A stretch of 64,000 nucleotides of DNA from Blastomyces gilchristii SLH14081 (GCF_000003855.2 NW_003101649.1:144478-208477), one strand, 5' to 3'; counted from the stretch's first letter, positions 10,458-23,789 are shown. Translations and numbers: made by a program. The notes: a model not told the origin generated them from the letters alone.

Positions 10458-12010
10458 GTGAGTAATAAATGTCTTCATGATGCAGCTGCAGTCTTCATAA
10501 CTGTTAAGAAAGCTCAGTTGAAGGTAGAGACAGTGATATTAACAGATTATGAAAGTATTACTCTTATTATCACATCTTCTCCTTCTTCTCCTGCTTCTCT
10601 TACAGTCATGATAGTAGTCATCATGCCTTGCAGTGAGGTGTCATCTCTTCGGCTGATTGATTTGTCTGTGTTCAGTTCTTTCTCTACTTCTTCTGTCACT
10701 GTTATAACACTGCCTCTCTCTCCAGTCAACACAGTGACATATAACTAGACTGACCGTGTGACCGTGTCTGGGACCAGGACCAGATTTTTTGATAGTTTCA
10801 TTACCAATTCGACTGATCCCATTACACGGTTTTTACATTAGATAGTAGTCTCATACTGTCTCAGTGAGACTTACTGTCTACTCTTGTCACATTTTTCAAA
10901 TGAGATCATGATTTTCACTTCTCAATTTAAATTATTTTTATTGCTTTAAATGACTTTAAATCTCATTTGAGCATTATCAAAAAGTGTTACTTTTTAAAAA
11001 ATTAAAAATAGTCTAAAAAAAACCTTAAAATGTCTAAAAATAGTAACTTTATGCCAAGAATGAGACTAAATGAGATCAAATGAGACCACTTTCTCATTTT
11101 TTTCAAGTCATGATTTCATTTTAAGATCTGATATATAGTCACTTTACATGTTTTTTTAATAGCCAGTCCCAGCGGGATTCACGCCAAGAAATGTATGAGA
11201 CCAGATCAAATGAAACCAAATGTGAAATTCATAATCCCGGCGGCTAGTCTACATATAACTCTGTGTGATCATTCAGAGAGAACTCTGAAGAGAGCTTGAT
11301 TTCAGAAACAGTGACTTCAAGAAGCTCAATTCATAGTTTCTCTTTCATAGCATGCCTGAGCCCTGCTTAAAATACTACTAAGTTAAGTTCATAGAGTTCT
11401 GCAGTTTCTTTATCTTCTCTCTGTGAGAAGGCTCTGATACAGTCTCTAGCTGATATTATCATATGTCTACACTGTATTAAGCAGCTGAAGAAAGAGAGAA
11501 TCTTATACACTCACTTCTTCTCTCATTTCTGTTATTTCTGCTATATCTGCAACAACAACTTCTATCTCTCTGTAAGTATTATCTCACAGAAAGACATTAT
11601 ATCAGCTCTGATAAGAAGTTCAGATGCTCAAGCAGTACAGAGTGAGAGTCTCAGAGCTTTAAGTGTTAATGAATTTCATCAAGACTGAAGAGATCTCTCT
11701 TACTCATTTATAAAAGAAGGTGAAAGCATGAGTCTCTGAGATGAAAAAACACCTCAGAATGACTGATCTTAAGAAGAGATTAGTCAGTGCTGCTGTTGAA
11801 AGCACTGCAGAGACAAATCACTGATTGAAGAGAATCTTGCTTTAATTGAAATAGATGACTGAGATGCTTTGTATATTAATAAGTTAATACTTTATGTATT
11901 TTATATACTCTTCTGCAGTGCTGCAGCACTAACTTCTCAGCAGATAAAGATATCAGTACTGAAGACTTCAACAGTGAAGAATGAGTTTAATAAGAGTGTA
12001 GTTATTAATG
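10458..12010 (+). pseudogene. Additional reading frame antisense to LTR-D pol, split by a MITE
   Basis: A plus-strand frame is fully open from 10458 to 10745. It resumes in the same frame after the inserted MITE (10746-11251, plus duplicated catataac) and stays readable to about 12010, with roughly a dozen TGA/TAA/TAG stops of the kind left by C-to-T change. The predicted product is about 345 residues, with a Ser-rich early part. A cysteine cluster (CLHC, then HFCYFCYIC, near 11470-11560) looks like a degraded Zn-binding motif. A later part contains LRALSVNEFHQD. It lies between integrase and the 3' LTR and is antisense to pol. I do not recognise the family. Confidence 0.5.
10746..11251 (+). 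mobile_element. hAT-type MITE, copy 2
   Basis: A 506-bp copy with a perfect 8-bp duplication catataac (10738-10745 and 11252-11259). It interrupts the plus-strand frame of the LTR-D element, whose reading continues in register when the MITE and one duplication are removed. Sequence is close to copy 1 throughout, including the A/T runs. Confidence 0.9.
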
Positions 12011-13708
12011 AGTAGACTCTGTGATTTCTTATTTTTACTTTTTCTACAGACTGTGACTCTATTAGAATAGCAGTGATTCACAGATTGATAATATTAGTCT
12101 TTTTATTAATTTCAAATATTTCTTTTCTCTAATGACTTCAGGAATTTTATACTTGTATAGTCTTATTAAACTTCTAAAAAATTCTTTAAGAGAAAATAGA
12201 AGAAGAGTGCTACAGAGTTCATAAGATATCAGCTCATCAATGTGAGATCATCTCTAAAAAAACTCTTTAAGAAAAAATGAGAAGGCTTAAGTAGTATTTC
12301 TTACTCAATATCTCTGATATGTAATAAAACAGTCTCTACTAACTGTCTCATAGCTTGCAATCTCTTTCTCAGCATTTTTTAAATACTTAAGTAATTCTCA
12401 TAAATTCTCTGATAATAAATAATCTTCTTATTTATCAAGATATTGAAGCTTACTATAATATGTTTACTTATTCAATATTTTCTTCATAAGATATTCAGTA
12501 TCACTCTTAATCTTGATACTATCTGATTAAGACAGCTTCATCTCAGAGCATTGCTTATAGAGCTTCAAATAGAAAATGTGAAAAACAGAATGAATTGATT
12601 TCAATTCTGAGAGTAACTGTAACTCATATATCTGCTTATTCATCACTCTTGTTATCAGAAAAGATTCTAGTCATCACTCACTGAGCTTCTTATATAGTCT
12701 TATTATCTTGATATTCTTTACTGAAAGTAGTACTTAATTCTCTATCAAGAACTTCATTGAAAGATGTTTTTAATTATAGTATTCTATCTGCTACTTCTGA
12801 GTATGATGAATATCTTTCACTGTCTTCTTATGAATTTTATTTAAAAGTTTCAATCTTACTTTTACTTCTGACATTGAGAGATACTCTGTTCTCTGTATCT
12901 GTTTAACATTCTGACTGTCTATCTCTCTCTTTGAAATATCATTCACAATGTCACTGAGTAATGAAGAATTATGTTCATAATAAGTATAGAAAGAAGATAT
13001 CTTTAAGATTACATTCTTTGTATTATTATATATAAATTCAGTGATTAGAAAGTGTTTGAGCTAATCATTGTAATAATATAAATAGAATACTTAAAGATGC
13101 TGTTCTAATGTCTGATTCTGATATTCAGTCTGATCATCTGTCTGCAGATGAAATGCAGTACTGAGAAGATATCTTATTATAAGATAATAGCAAAAAGCTG
13201 ATCAGTATTTACTGATGAAGAGGGATTCTCAATCTGTTATCAATGATTTCAGAGCATCATGATTACAAATAATGATATCTAAAAACAGATTAGTCAATTC
13301 AGAGGCTTTAATCTTTTTATAAGTAGAGATATATTTTATTATCTTTGTGAAACAGTTGATAATGACTAAAATTGAGTTATATTCTTTGACTCTTGTTCAC
13401 TTCAGCAGATCAACTATGAAATTCATTGATAGATTCTGTTATAAGTCTTTTGAAACAGACAGTGATATCAACTCATTATATTACTTATACTGTGAAATAT
13501 TTATTCTTTAACAGATATTGTAAGTCTTAATATACTCTTTGACATCTATTCAGAGCTTATCTTAAATATATTTATATTTTAGAAGCTTCTCAGTCTTCTC
13601 TAATCTGAAGTACTCTACATGAGAATTATTATAATGAATTCTCAATAACTTCTGACACATCACTCTGCTATGAGAAATGAAGACTGAATCATTCAGCAGT
13701 AGAAGTTC
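12011..13708 (-). pseudogene. LTR-D integrase and downstream region
   Basis: On the minus strand, 13700-13490 carries the integrase zinc region and matches 800-590. The core follows at about 13450-13180: MNFIVDLLK, then ILVIINCFTKIIKYI, then a degraded VSDRGS-type motif (LITD-ESLFISKY). These correspond to the rve catalytic core with its Asp residues partly readable. Below about 13000 is the degraded C-terminal region. Stops are frequent. LINE L4 is inserted at 13708/13709. Confidence 0.72.
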
Positions 13709-15674
13709 ATTATTATTATTATTATTATTATTCTTCAATTATAGATGTATACAGTCAGAGACTATGACATCTACCTGAGAACTTTTAGTTCTCAGGGTTT
13801 TTTCTATATCTGTACAGTTAACTATTATACATTTATCAATTTCAGATATGCAAAATCAGAAAATTTCAGCTCAGAATATAAAAACTGTTTACAAATTACA
13901 GTATTTTAACATCTTCTGATACTTTGAAATCATTTGACAATATCATGACAAAAGAAAAGAGAACACAGTCTTAAAGATAGACACATTAAATAGATAGATA
14001 GAAAAGAATAGAAAGGAAAAAGTAAAGTAAAATAAAGAGAGACTGTAATGAAACAAATTATTAAAAGATAGTATATAGCTGTTTTAACAGACTATATCTG
14101 ATCAATTTCCTTCTCTTCATATCAAGATATTTTTGAATTCAGTCATTTTCTTGTAGCTGCTTGAGTTTCTGATAGAAAGTCTATTAAGTATTTAATTCCT
14201 GTCTCAGTTGAGAATAAGAATCTCATATTTAATTGATTTAGATCATACTTCTCTTTCAATCTGACTCTGAGACTATTGTATAATACACAGTGTATTACAA
14301 TATGCTCAGAATTCTCATTTACATTGCAGAATGAGCATTCTATTCAATCAAATCTATCATCAAATCTTTGCATATAAGATTTGAAATAGCCATGTTCTAA
14401 TTTCAGTTGTATTATAGATGAGAATATTTTCTTTTTACATTTAATTGAACAAGATTTTCACTTGAGTTTTGTTTCAAATCTTGAATAATGTATACTCTTC
14501 TTTTGTTTCTGCCAGCTTTCATTTCACTTGTCTAAATAAGATTCTTTTATTTTTCTCTTTATAAAAGATCAGGACACAATTTTTTGAATAGATCTGTTTA
14601 ATTCTGAATTCATTTTTACAGCTGAATCAGTCAATTCATTGTCATGAAAATTCATATGAGCAGGAACTCAGTGTAGATGAATTATCAGCTTTGATATTCT
14701 TCTCTTTTGAATTTTTAAAACAGAGTTTAAGATCAGTGTAAGATTCATTTAATCATTATAAATTTGACTATTTCTAAGTCTTTTTAAAGCAGCTTGACTA
14801 TCAGAGAATATTTATATCTCTTTCAAACTATTTTCTCTTTTATAAGATTTTATTTCAATGAGTTTGAAAGTTTTTACTATTATAAATAGTTTAGCATCAA
14901 AGACTTCAGATTCACAGTCTAAATTTCAGAAATCTGAGATAAAATTGATATTATCTTCAGTATAAGCAATGTCTGTGACTAATCTATTCAAATTCTTATT
15001 TTTGAAGTTATCTGAATAAATCAGAATAGAGTCTTTTATATTAATTATAGAAATTCTCTTTAAATACTGTTCATATTCTCTCTCTTTAGATAGTTCACTT
15101 ATTTATAAGTCTATAAGAGATTCAACCTTTTCTCTTCAGACAGATATCTTCTCATGATCAACTTTTTCAATATTTAATGAAGAAAATTGATTTTTAATCA
15201 GTGAGTATAGTCTGTATAGTTGAGAGAGTATTTTCTTTGAAGAAGTATTTTCATTTCAATCAAGAAATCTATTCTAATTCAGTTCATTTTCAGAGTTAAT
15301 TGATGAAAATGAAGAAGAGACTCTTTCTCTGATTATATGATTTAAGCTCATCTTTATAACTCTCAGAGCATAGTTCATACAGGTCTTTTCAAATCTAATA
15401 GTAGAAGAGAGAATTGAAGCTTCAATTTTCATTGCTTTAATAGAAGATGATTTGAATACTCTCAGAATTCTTCTCAAAGCTCTGTTTTACAGACTTTAAA
15501 AGAGTTCAGTGAAATTTTCTTGATTATTTTATTAAACTTGAACTTCATAATCAGCTACTGAGATAATACAGGCTATATATAACTGTCTCATAGCCTGAAA
15601 GAATAGATCTCTCTCTGTATTTAATAGTCTGATTATACTATTCAATAGTCTTTCTGTCTTGATAGTTCTTTGTT

Positions 15675-15852
15675 TGTGGTTCAGGAGAACGTACGACCGT
15701 CGGATAATAACGCGGCCGCTTCCGAACTACTAGCGTACGAATGTAAAGGGGGCCCTAGCGGCCACTAATTAATTTAGTGTACAAGATTCAATATATAAGA
15801 AGCCGGCGTACGCCTGTAATCATACACTGGCTTAAGCAACCTTTGAATCACA
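15675..15852 (+). repeat. LTR-A 5' LTR
   Basis: 178 bp with TG...CA ends (tgtggttcagg ... ctttgaatcaca). It has the same length as the 3' LTR. It keeps many CpGs, including a GCGGCCGC octamer, unlike the interior. Confidence 0.92.
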
Positions 15853-17453
15853 TCTGATAGCATGTCTAAAAACCGGTGAGGAGTGCAGGCTTCTCCAGGA
15901 CATGATAATTCCATCTACAAAGTGATTCATAGTTATCATGCCAGTGTGGTCCTAGAAACACCTCAAAAGATAGTGTACAAAGAGCAGTGAGTGAAAGAGC
16001 ATCTGATTAATGCTGCTTCACTTATTGGGGGAAAAACTCCACACTCAGGTGAATGCCATGTATGCGAACAGATGAGATGTGAGAAAGGAAATGAGAGTGA
16101 TGAACCAGATTCAAAGAAGTCCACTCCCTACTCAAAAGAAGAATAAAAGAGAGAGTGGTCACTACCAGAGTCATACAATGATAACAGAAATCATATAATG
16201 ATATAGTGATACAGTGATATAGTGATATAACAATACAAGCAATATAACAATAGATATTATACAATCAATCAGAAACCACTGAAATGAATCTCTTCTCTAG
16301 CTGATACAAATAACATTCTTCTCTGCTACCTGAACTGAAAGGTATGCAGAACCTCTCAGAGGGTTTACTTAAAGCAGTAAGAAAAGCAGCTGAAACTGCT
16401 GAACTGAAATCAAAGCTTCATACACATACAAGGATTCTAAATGAGATCAAGGCCTTGCGTATGCAGTAGCAGACTGAGGCAGAAGTCAAATAACAATTGA
16501 CATTCACTGCAGATCAAGCATTCACTATAAAGAGCTTCACTGATATAATTATCATCATCAGTAAGAATAGAGAAAACCAGATCTTAGGCCTGCAGCAGAA
16601 GATCAAACATTTACACAGACAGATGACTACACTGAATCTGAAGATCTCATCATGATCATTCACAACCTCTTCAGAAGTGTACACATTATCAGAGATCACT
16701 GCACAGAATGAGAATCTGAGCATGAAATATATCAAGTCAGAAGATCTGTCAGAGTTATCAAGCTTTAATAGCAACTGAAAAAATGATGCTGCAATCAGCT
16801 GGCTAAGTCAGATGCAATTATATTATCAGATTGAATATGAACTCACAGACAGACAGTCAATGAAATTTCAACAAGTCTTAAGATCTATCACATTTCTACA
16901 CAGAAAAGCAAAGTTATTGTGAATAACTGATAAAAAGATGAATCTCACAGACTCAGAGTAATATTCATTTTCATGAATATGAAATGAGTTTTTCAAATGA
17001 ATCTTATACAACTTTGAGAAAGTGAATATATGAGATAAGTGTTATAAACACTTCACTGAGTGTAGATAAGTAAGTGATTTTACATTATACTTCACACACT
17101 TCAGCTTATACTATCTTGTGTTAAATGAAGAGCTTTCAACATCTTTCTGTTTATAGATCTTCATTCATGATCTTATATCTGAGTTGAGAGCAGAATGAAA
17201 ATACTTAATCTCATAGTCAGACACAGTGAAGAATGCATATAATATTCTTATTATACAGAAATAAGTGAGTCAATTGTAATAGAAAATACTGTAATCAAGT
17301 ATGTCTCAGCAGAGAATGAGTAATCAGACTTCTATAATACAAGTTACACACTCAGATACAATGAATCTAGATCTGAATGCCATCACTAAAGCACTGAATT
17401 CCCTGAAAAAGGAATTTCCTGGGTGAAAACCTTGATGTTATGAGCATTGAGCT

Positions 17454-17495
17454 TGCTTCAACTGTGAATGTCAAAATCATGATATAAAAGATTGC
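17454..17495 (+). pseudogene. Gag CCHC zinc knuckle of LTR-A
   Basis: The frame reads CFNCECQNHDIKDC, a complete CX2CX4HX4C knuckle, directly after a TGA in a position where Trp is plausible. It marks the C-terminal part of Gag (about 16000-17700), which is otherwise broken by stops. In the family this knuckle binds the RNA genome during packaging. Confidence 0.8.
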
Positions 17496-17754
17496 ACTCA
17501 GCATGCACAGTCAAGAGAAGCAAGAGAGTTAAAAAACTAGCAGAATCAGTGAGCTCAGAGACACTTGCTAATATTCTATGAAAAGCCTTCAAAGTGAAAG
17601 AGATGTCTGTGTTAGATGACTCTCTGAATTCTATGAATACAAAGAAGAAGCAGGCTTCTGAATGAGATGTGAGTGAGAATGAAGTAAACACTCATCTCAA
17701 TATCTTGAGGCCTGAAATATTAATGTATAGAGAGCACTTGAGTAAGAATTAAGA

Positions 17755-17830
17755 GATGACTGCAAAAGTGTTAGCAGACACAGAAGCTTCTATATAATAT
17801 ATTAATAATTATATAATCTGAAGATTGAAA
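17755..17830 (+). pseudogene. Retroviral-type aspartic protease motif of LTR-A
   Basis: The frame reads VLADTEAS, where DTGA is expected at the active site. The Gly is Glu, which a single G-to-A change explains. The position between the Gag knuckle and RT fits. Confidence 0.6.
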
Positions 17831-18479
17831 GAGATTCACTGAGTGAAGAATCTCTGATGTATAAGATTATCTGATAACTGATATTTGATATCATCTGTAA
17901 GAGTAAGAGTTCCCTTGCACTTCAGAGAATGATCTTGCTATATTTGAGTATGAGAACTGCAGAATGTGAAATACAATCTTATTCTCAGACTCAACTGATT
18001 TCAAAGGTTCAATCTGCAGATTCAATAGCATACATGTCATATACAGTTAACTGATAGAAAGAAAATGGTTCATATGATTCTATCAACTGATATGAGAAGG
18101 ATATTTCATACCCCTGATATAGAAGGATTAAATCTGCTTATACATTAATAAGTAAAGAGAACAATTTGCAAGATCTCATCTGAAAGCATTCTGTATGTCA
18201 TACAGAACCTGAAAGCAGAGAAAATCAAGATAAAGAATATACAGAAGAACAAGTGTATGAAGAAGCTTCTGAAGAAGTATAAGAAGATCTTCTGAACAGA
18301 TCTTTCACTGAAATTGCTGCTGAAATGAGGATTTGTATATGAGATTGACACAGAGAACACAAAACCAGTCAACCAGAATATATACCCTCTGTCACAAACA
18401 CATCTCAAAGAACAGAAGTGTCAGATCACTGACCTTCTAGAATATAATCTTATATAACTCTCATCAAGCATGTGAGGCT

Positions 18480-19030
18480 TTTCAGTTCTATTTATGAAAA
18501 AGATGAGTGAGAAGTAACAGATGTGTATTGATTACTGAGCACTTAATAAGCTTACAATCAAGAATGAATATTCACTGTCACAGATTCAATAACAGTTGAA
18601 TACAGTTGAAAATACCTGATATCTATTGAAGATTAATCTTCTCTCAGAATACTGATAGATTTATATAGACAAACTGTTAATTTCATGAATCATATTTAAT
18701 ATATAATAAGAGAAGTTTGAATTCCTAGCAATGTTATTCAGTCTGACAAATGTATCTACTATCTTTCAAATGATGATGAATACAATTCTTCATAAACAAA
18801 ATGAAATCTCATATCTTGTATATCTCAATGACATTCTAGTCTTTTCAAACTTATACAATGAACATCTGAAGTATCTTGATAAAGTGCTTATAACTCTGGC
18901 AGAGTATAAGCTCTACATCAAATCAATCAAGTATGTGTTTGAAATGAAAGAGTTGAAGTTCATAGAATATATAGTAAGTGATGACTGTATATACCTTATC
19001 TCAGAGAAATTGAATGTCATAGTGAATTAA
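18480..19030 (+). pseudogene. Reverse transcriptase of LTR-A
   Basis: The frame contains MCIDY-ALNKLTIKNEYSL (about 18520-18570), the fingers/palm motif that includes family motif 3. It is followed by FLAMLFSLTNVSTIFQMMMN (18722-18780) and YLVYLNDILVFS at about 18812-18850. The catalytic YLDD is YLND (Asp to Asn), so the enzyme is dead at this residue as well as by stops. From 18731 to 19030 the frame is fully open. Confidence 0.9.
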
Positions 19031-19259
19031 CTGCAGCTGAGAAATATACATCATATACAACAGTTTCTTAAGTTAGTCTCATACTATTACAGATTTATCA
19101 AGAATTTCATACAAATATCTGCATCACTCTCAGATCTCTTAAGAGAAATGAATACAAATCTGTGAAAGAAGAAGTTTCATTCAATTATCTGAAATATCAT
19201 GTATGAAGAGACTTTTCTCACACTGAGAAAATATATAATAATATTCTCAGTGCTTATTC

Positions 19260-19640
19260 AATCAGATTGTAATAAATCTTTCTACATTGAGATAGATGTA
19301 TTCAAATGAGCTATCAGAGATGCTCTTCTACAGATGAGCAAGAACAGCAAGCTGCACCTGGTGATGTATAATGATAGAAAACTATCAGGCACTGAGCTCA
19401 ATTACTCAGTGCATGAAATGAAATTGCTAGTAATCAAGCACACACTGACATTGTGAGATAGATATATCAATAATGAGTATACAACAATGATGATCACAGA
19501 TCATGAAAGTCTCATCTATCTATAATTAATGATAAAACCTTTCAAATGCTTAGCATGTTGAATCTCAGAGTTTCAAGTGTACAATCTTCATATCAAATAC
19601 TGAAAGAGATTGAATGCAGTGATGCTGAACACAATCAGTC
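19260..19640 (+). pseudogene. RNase H of LTR-A
   Basis: The frame reads IEIDVFK-AIRDALLQ (expected first Asp present), LNYSVHEMKLLVIKHTL and ITDHESL. These are the Asp, Glu and Asp-containing blocks of Ty3/gypsy RNase H. Several TGA codons lie at expected Trp positions (for example, before RYINNEYTT). Confidence 0.82.
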
Positions 19641-19741
19641 ACAGATCTGATTTCATGAGTGAGAGTCCTGCAAACCAGGCACAAGGGACATTCATATTAA
19701 ACACACTGAGAGGATACAAGGAATCAGAATGAGTAAATGCT

Positions 19742-20494
19742 ATGATCTCTCACTTGAAGAATGATAAGATGTCAGATAACAAGCATCTTGTGAAAGTAGT
19801 AGAAGAGATGCTTTTAAACTTCAAGCTGAGAAAATTGAAAAATGACATTGTGCTTTACTGCAATCTAGGATATGCAGAAGCTCTCTATCTAGAACCTTCA
19901 TTTAGATATGACTTGATGACTCATATGCACAAGAAATTCAGTCACTTAGAAAGCCCTGAACTCATGAGTATACTTAAATCAAGAGCATACTGGCCAAGCA
20001 TGGCTGAGGACATTCAGATGTACACTCACAAGTGCCTGAATTGCCAGGTCATGAAAGAATCTAAGAAAGGATTAGAATGCAAGAAAGTGCAATATCAGAT
20101 AAAATGTACAATACAACTGTTTAAATAATGAGAGATGAATCTTATAGACATATTATCACAGACATCAAATGAAAATCAATGAATAATCACTGCTATTGAT
20201 TATGCTACTGACTGGCCAGTTATGAAAGCAGTTTCAGAGATGATAGAGAAGGTGATAGTGAAGTTCCTATATAATGAGATCTATATTAACTATGAAATGC
20301 TGCATGAGATTCTAACTGATAACAGTGCAAATCTTGTAGAAGAAGTAGTGAGGCATTTCATAAGTCAGCTACAGACAAGACATCATAGAACAATGTCATA
20401 TCACTCACAGATAAACAGGAAGATGAAATGCTTGAATGAAATCTTGAGTAACATGCTGATGAAATATCTAGTGAGCAAGCCTACAAGACTATGA
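19742..20494 (+). pseudogene. Integrase of LTR-A: zinc domain and catalytic core
   Basis: The open frame 19742-20128 contains the HHCC domain: H near HMHKKFSHLE, the YWPSMAEDI block and CLNCQ. The core follows at 20150-20494 with an IDYATDWPV-type start, LTDNSANL (catalytic Asp present) and HHRTMSYHSQINRKMKCLNE with the family Glu region changed. In the family this enzyme inserts the cDNA into the host genome. Confidence 0.87.
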
Positions 20495-21424
20495 AATGAA
20501 TATCTCAGGCAGGTGCTACTGGCCACACGGATTCAACAGCATGCAGTCATCAAGTGTTCACCATTCTACCTGTTGTATGAATTGCATCCGCGCATCCCGG
20601 AGGATGCTTTGAAAAAGATGGGGGAGAAAGCAGTTGCAGATGCAGCAGGAACAGCAGTTACAGATGCAGCAGAAACAGCAGTTACAAATGCAGCAGTAGC
20701 AGTTGTGAACACAACAGTTGCAGACACAGAATCAAGATTGAAAGAGATCAGTCACACACATGCAAAAGCTAATGAGTTACTCCTGAATCAAGCAATTCAA
20801 TCAAAAAGAATACAAGACTCACTTGTTAAAGAATTGAGTCTCAAGATGAAAATATGAGTTCTTGTATGCAATGAGAGTTCTGAGAAGTTTCAATCTAGAT
20901 AATTTGAGCCATATAAAATACTCAAATTACATTCTCTGAAAATGTACACATTGAAAGAATCAGAGGGACAGATCTTACACAACTTAATCAATGATTTATG
21001 ACTTATAAAAGCAAAGATATAAGACCTGAGTAGATTATGATCATTCACAGCACTATTATCAGTGTTGAAAAAGAAGAGACTTACAATTGAAAAGTCTTAT
21101 AAAGTAAGAGAAATTATAGATACTTACAAATCAGATGATCTCACTTATTCTGATCTTTTCACAATTATAAGGAAAGAATGAGAAGAAATGAAGAAATCAG
21201 ATAAATATCACACTTTAATAAGTGATGAGACTGTAGTCAGTCATATAATAACACACTGCAGACAGCAGGTGCAACATGACAAAGAGCAGTCTCAAAGCAG
21301 CAGACTTGCATGTGAATCAGGTCACAGAAGAAAAAGGAATTCAGAGTTGAATTTGACTGTTTACATCAGTTCAATTGCAGAGATCACAGAGAACAAACTA
21401 TCTGAAACATTCACAGACACATGA
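20495..21424 (+). pseudogene. Integrase C-terminal region of LTR-A with Ala-rich insert
   Basis: The frame continues with HAVIKCSPFYLLYELHPRIP, typical of the end of the core, then an Ala-rich repeat (20630-20710) and a charged helix (RLKEISHTHAKANELL). After a TGA the region readable as FEPYKILKLHSL continues, and a last open part spans 21188-21424. CpGs survive at 20587-20606, in contrast to the rest of the element. Confidence 0.7.
20630..20701 (+). repeat. Three tandem 24-bp units coding Ala-rich residues
   Basis: Units start at 20630, 20654 and 20678. Each begins gcagtt and contains atgcagcag, coding an 8-residue A-V-(A/T)-(D/N)-A-A-x-(T/A) repeat. A diverged fourth unit follows. Confidence 0.85.
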
Positions 21425-21832
21425 GACTAAGTCATCTCAATTCCTGAGAACACTCAGAGATTGAATGAGATTAGTTTCAATGAGCTGTTCACTGTAGTGA
21501 TCTGAGTGAGTGAAGAGAGACAGTATAATACACAAGACAGAATCATAAAAGATGAAAGCTGCTGAACCTAGTCACTGAATGCTGTATTATATAGAGATCA
21601 TGTAAGAGTAGTGACTAGCAGATAAAGAAAAAGTGTAAGAAAAGAGATAATGAATTGATCATCAATTATAAGAATTGACTGTAAAAGACAAATATTATCA
21701 TATATATCTCATTCATTTTCATATATTACATGTTTAATCTATTTCCAACATCATATCATCTGAAAAATGTCAAAAACAAAGGAAATCTCAAAACTTGAGA
21801 TCTGTAAGAAATTTGAGAATCATAAGCCACTC

Positions 21833-22807
21833 TCATAACAACACTGTACATGTCTCTGATTTCTCTACTACTCTGTGTACAACATTAATATCATTTATTG
21901 CAAGATTGACTGAAATGCTAATATAGAAATGTGTACATGTACATGTAGAGAAATTGAAGAAGAGTGTGAAACTCACAGAATCAGAAGCCAGGGCAGAAGA
22001 GACAGAGACAGAAGAAACAGAAGAAGAAGACACAGAACTGAATGAATGATGAGAGCCACTCAGAGCTGAACACTTATGATCTGATATACACATGACCTTT
22101 CTCACAGAGAAGAGAGAGAAAGTGATGAGAGAAGCTTGAGAGCAGAAGAGAGTAGTCTCAGTGATGTTATCATCTTCAATTAAAATGACCTCTGGTGCTG
22201 GAGTAACTAAGAACTATTATTAGTGTACAAAACTGCAAAAACAGAGATAATAATTACTGAATAAACACTCACTGGCCTTAGAATTGTACATGTAATTACA
22301 ACACACATGAGGCTCCTCAGAAAGAGAGAGAGAGACACAGAGAAATACAGAAAGCAGAACACAGTGTGTGAATAACTCATTTCCACAATGACATCTCAGA
22401 CAAGATATATGAGCCTCATGCCTGTGAGTGTAAAAGAGTACAACATTCACATTTCTGTTTCTGAAAACATGAATATCTTTTACCTGCATCATGAAGTTGA
22501 ATGACAGATATCAGAGAATAGACTGATACAGATCTATTATTCTGAAGAAATTCATCAGAGTGAATATCTCTGCAATATTAAACTTTATAATTGTAAAAAG
22601 TTTCTTGATATCTGTGAACATCACAACTTCATGCACAGTAAAACTCATAATAATTTTTCTTAAGAACAGGAAAATCAGTGTCAGAAAGAAAAGATGAGAA
22701 AGAAAAAGACTTATAATCTTAACACTGTTAAGAGAGAGAGTGATTCTCTGAAATAAATAAACAATTATCTCATTATGAATATTTAAAATGAATGTAATAA
22801 TCAGCAT
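21833..22807 (-). pseudogene. Antisense frame between pol and the 3' LTR of LTR-A
   Basis: Three open stretches, 22807-22511, 22492-22220 and 22105-21833, lie in the same minus-strand frame. They are separated only by a few stops, including a TAATAATAG cluster at 22222-22214. The middle part has Cys/His-rich motifs (HISCLRCHCGNE, then HVCCNYMYNSKASEC) and the last part is very Ser-rich. Upstream open stretches at 23267-22821 (another frame) and 23713-23414 (same frame) may be part of it. I do not recognise the family. Confidence 0.45.
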
Positions 22808-23789
22808 CTGTAACTGAGCTTCAGATAGTCATGTTATATACAGTCTTTGTATAATAAATTATTCTGAGAGTCAGTAAGAAGAGTGAGAGTGTACATGCTG
22901 AAAGAGGTGGTTCATTAAGTCTATACAATATCTTCTTGAAATGAGAAGAGCTGGTAATGAAAGCAGAGACAGTAAAACCAGAAGTAGCAGAAGTAAGAGT
23001 CACAGGAACAGGGATAGCAGGAGAGGAACCAGACACAGGAACAGATATAGAAGATTGAGAGAGAGTGACAGAGAAAGAAACAGAGATGACAGAAAGAAAT
23101 GCAGAAGACTCAGTCACACATAGCACAGACAATTTCTTCATTATCATGTTCTTTAAGTTCTCAATCAATGATTCAATACTGGGTTCACTATCATCAGTGA
23201 ACATGAATCTGTCAACATGTGAAGATTCTACATGAATAAAAACAAACATATCAGCATCTGCATCCATACAAAATCATGCCAGAAAACATGATTAGAGACC
23301 TGCTGAGAAGGAAATGATTGAGAGTGTATGAAAAGATGAAGAAGATGTGTCATCATTCATGATAATACATCATTCTGATGATTGTTAGAAGATAAACAAG
23401 TCCTGATCACATTTCACAACACATTACACTTCCTGCTAATAAACTGCTCAGTATGAGCACTATAATGACACTTGTTATGAGAACAGAGAGTCATTGTCAG
23501 AAATGCATACAATGTAATAGATGAACAGATGAAAAGAGTTAAACAGAAGAAGAAGTAGAAATCTTGAATGAGATAGTGATGTTCAATGATAATGATGATG
23601 AAGAAGATGATTAAAGAATGAGAAAAGTTAGTGAATGAGTGATGTAATATAGTAAAAGTTTCTTTGTAAGGGTGTACACAGAATGCTAGCCAAATCAGAG
23701 ATAGATCACACAATCATGAAATGCTAGTGGTGAGCTAATCTGCATGAAGCTAGGATGTATGACATGGTCACATGAGTGTGACCAAATCT

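Noticed and set aside
13709..13740. Independent trinucleotide microsatellites (TAA/TTA runs)
   Set aside because: All the long runs seen are tails of LINE or SINE copies.
22821..23267. 148-codon minus-strand frame as a separate gene
   Set aside because: It lies inside LTR-A between pol and the 3' LTR and is at most part of the proposed antisense frame. No start or domain evidence for a host gene.
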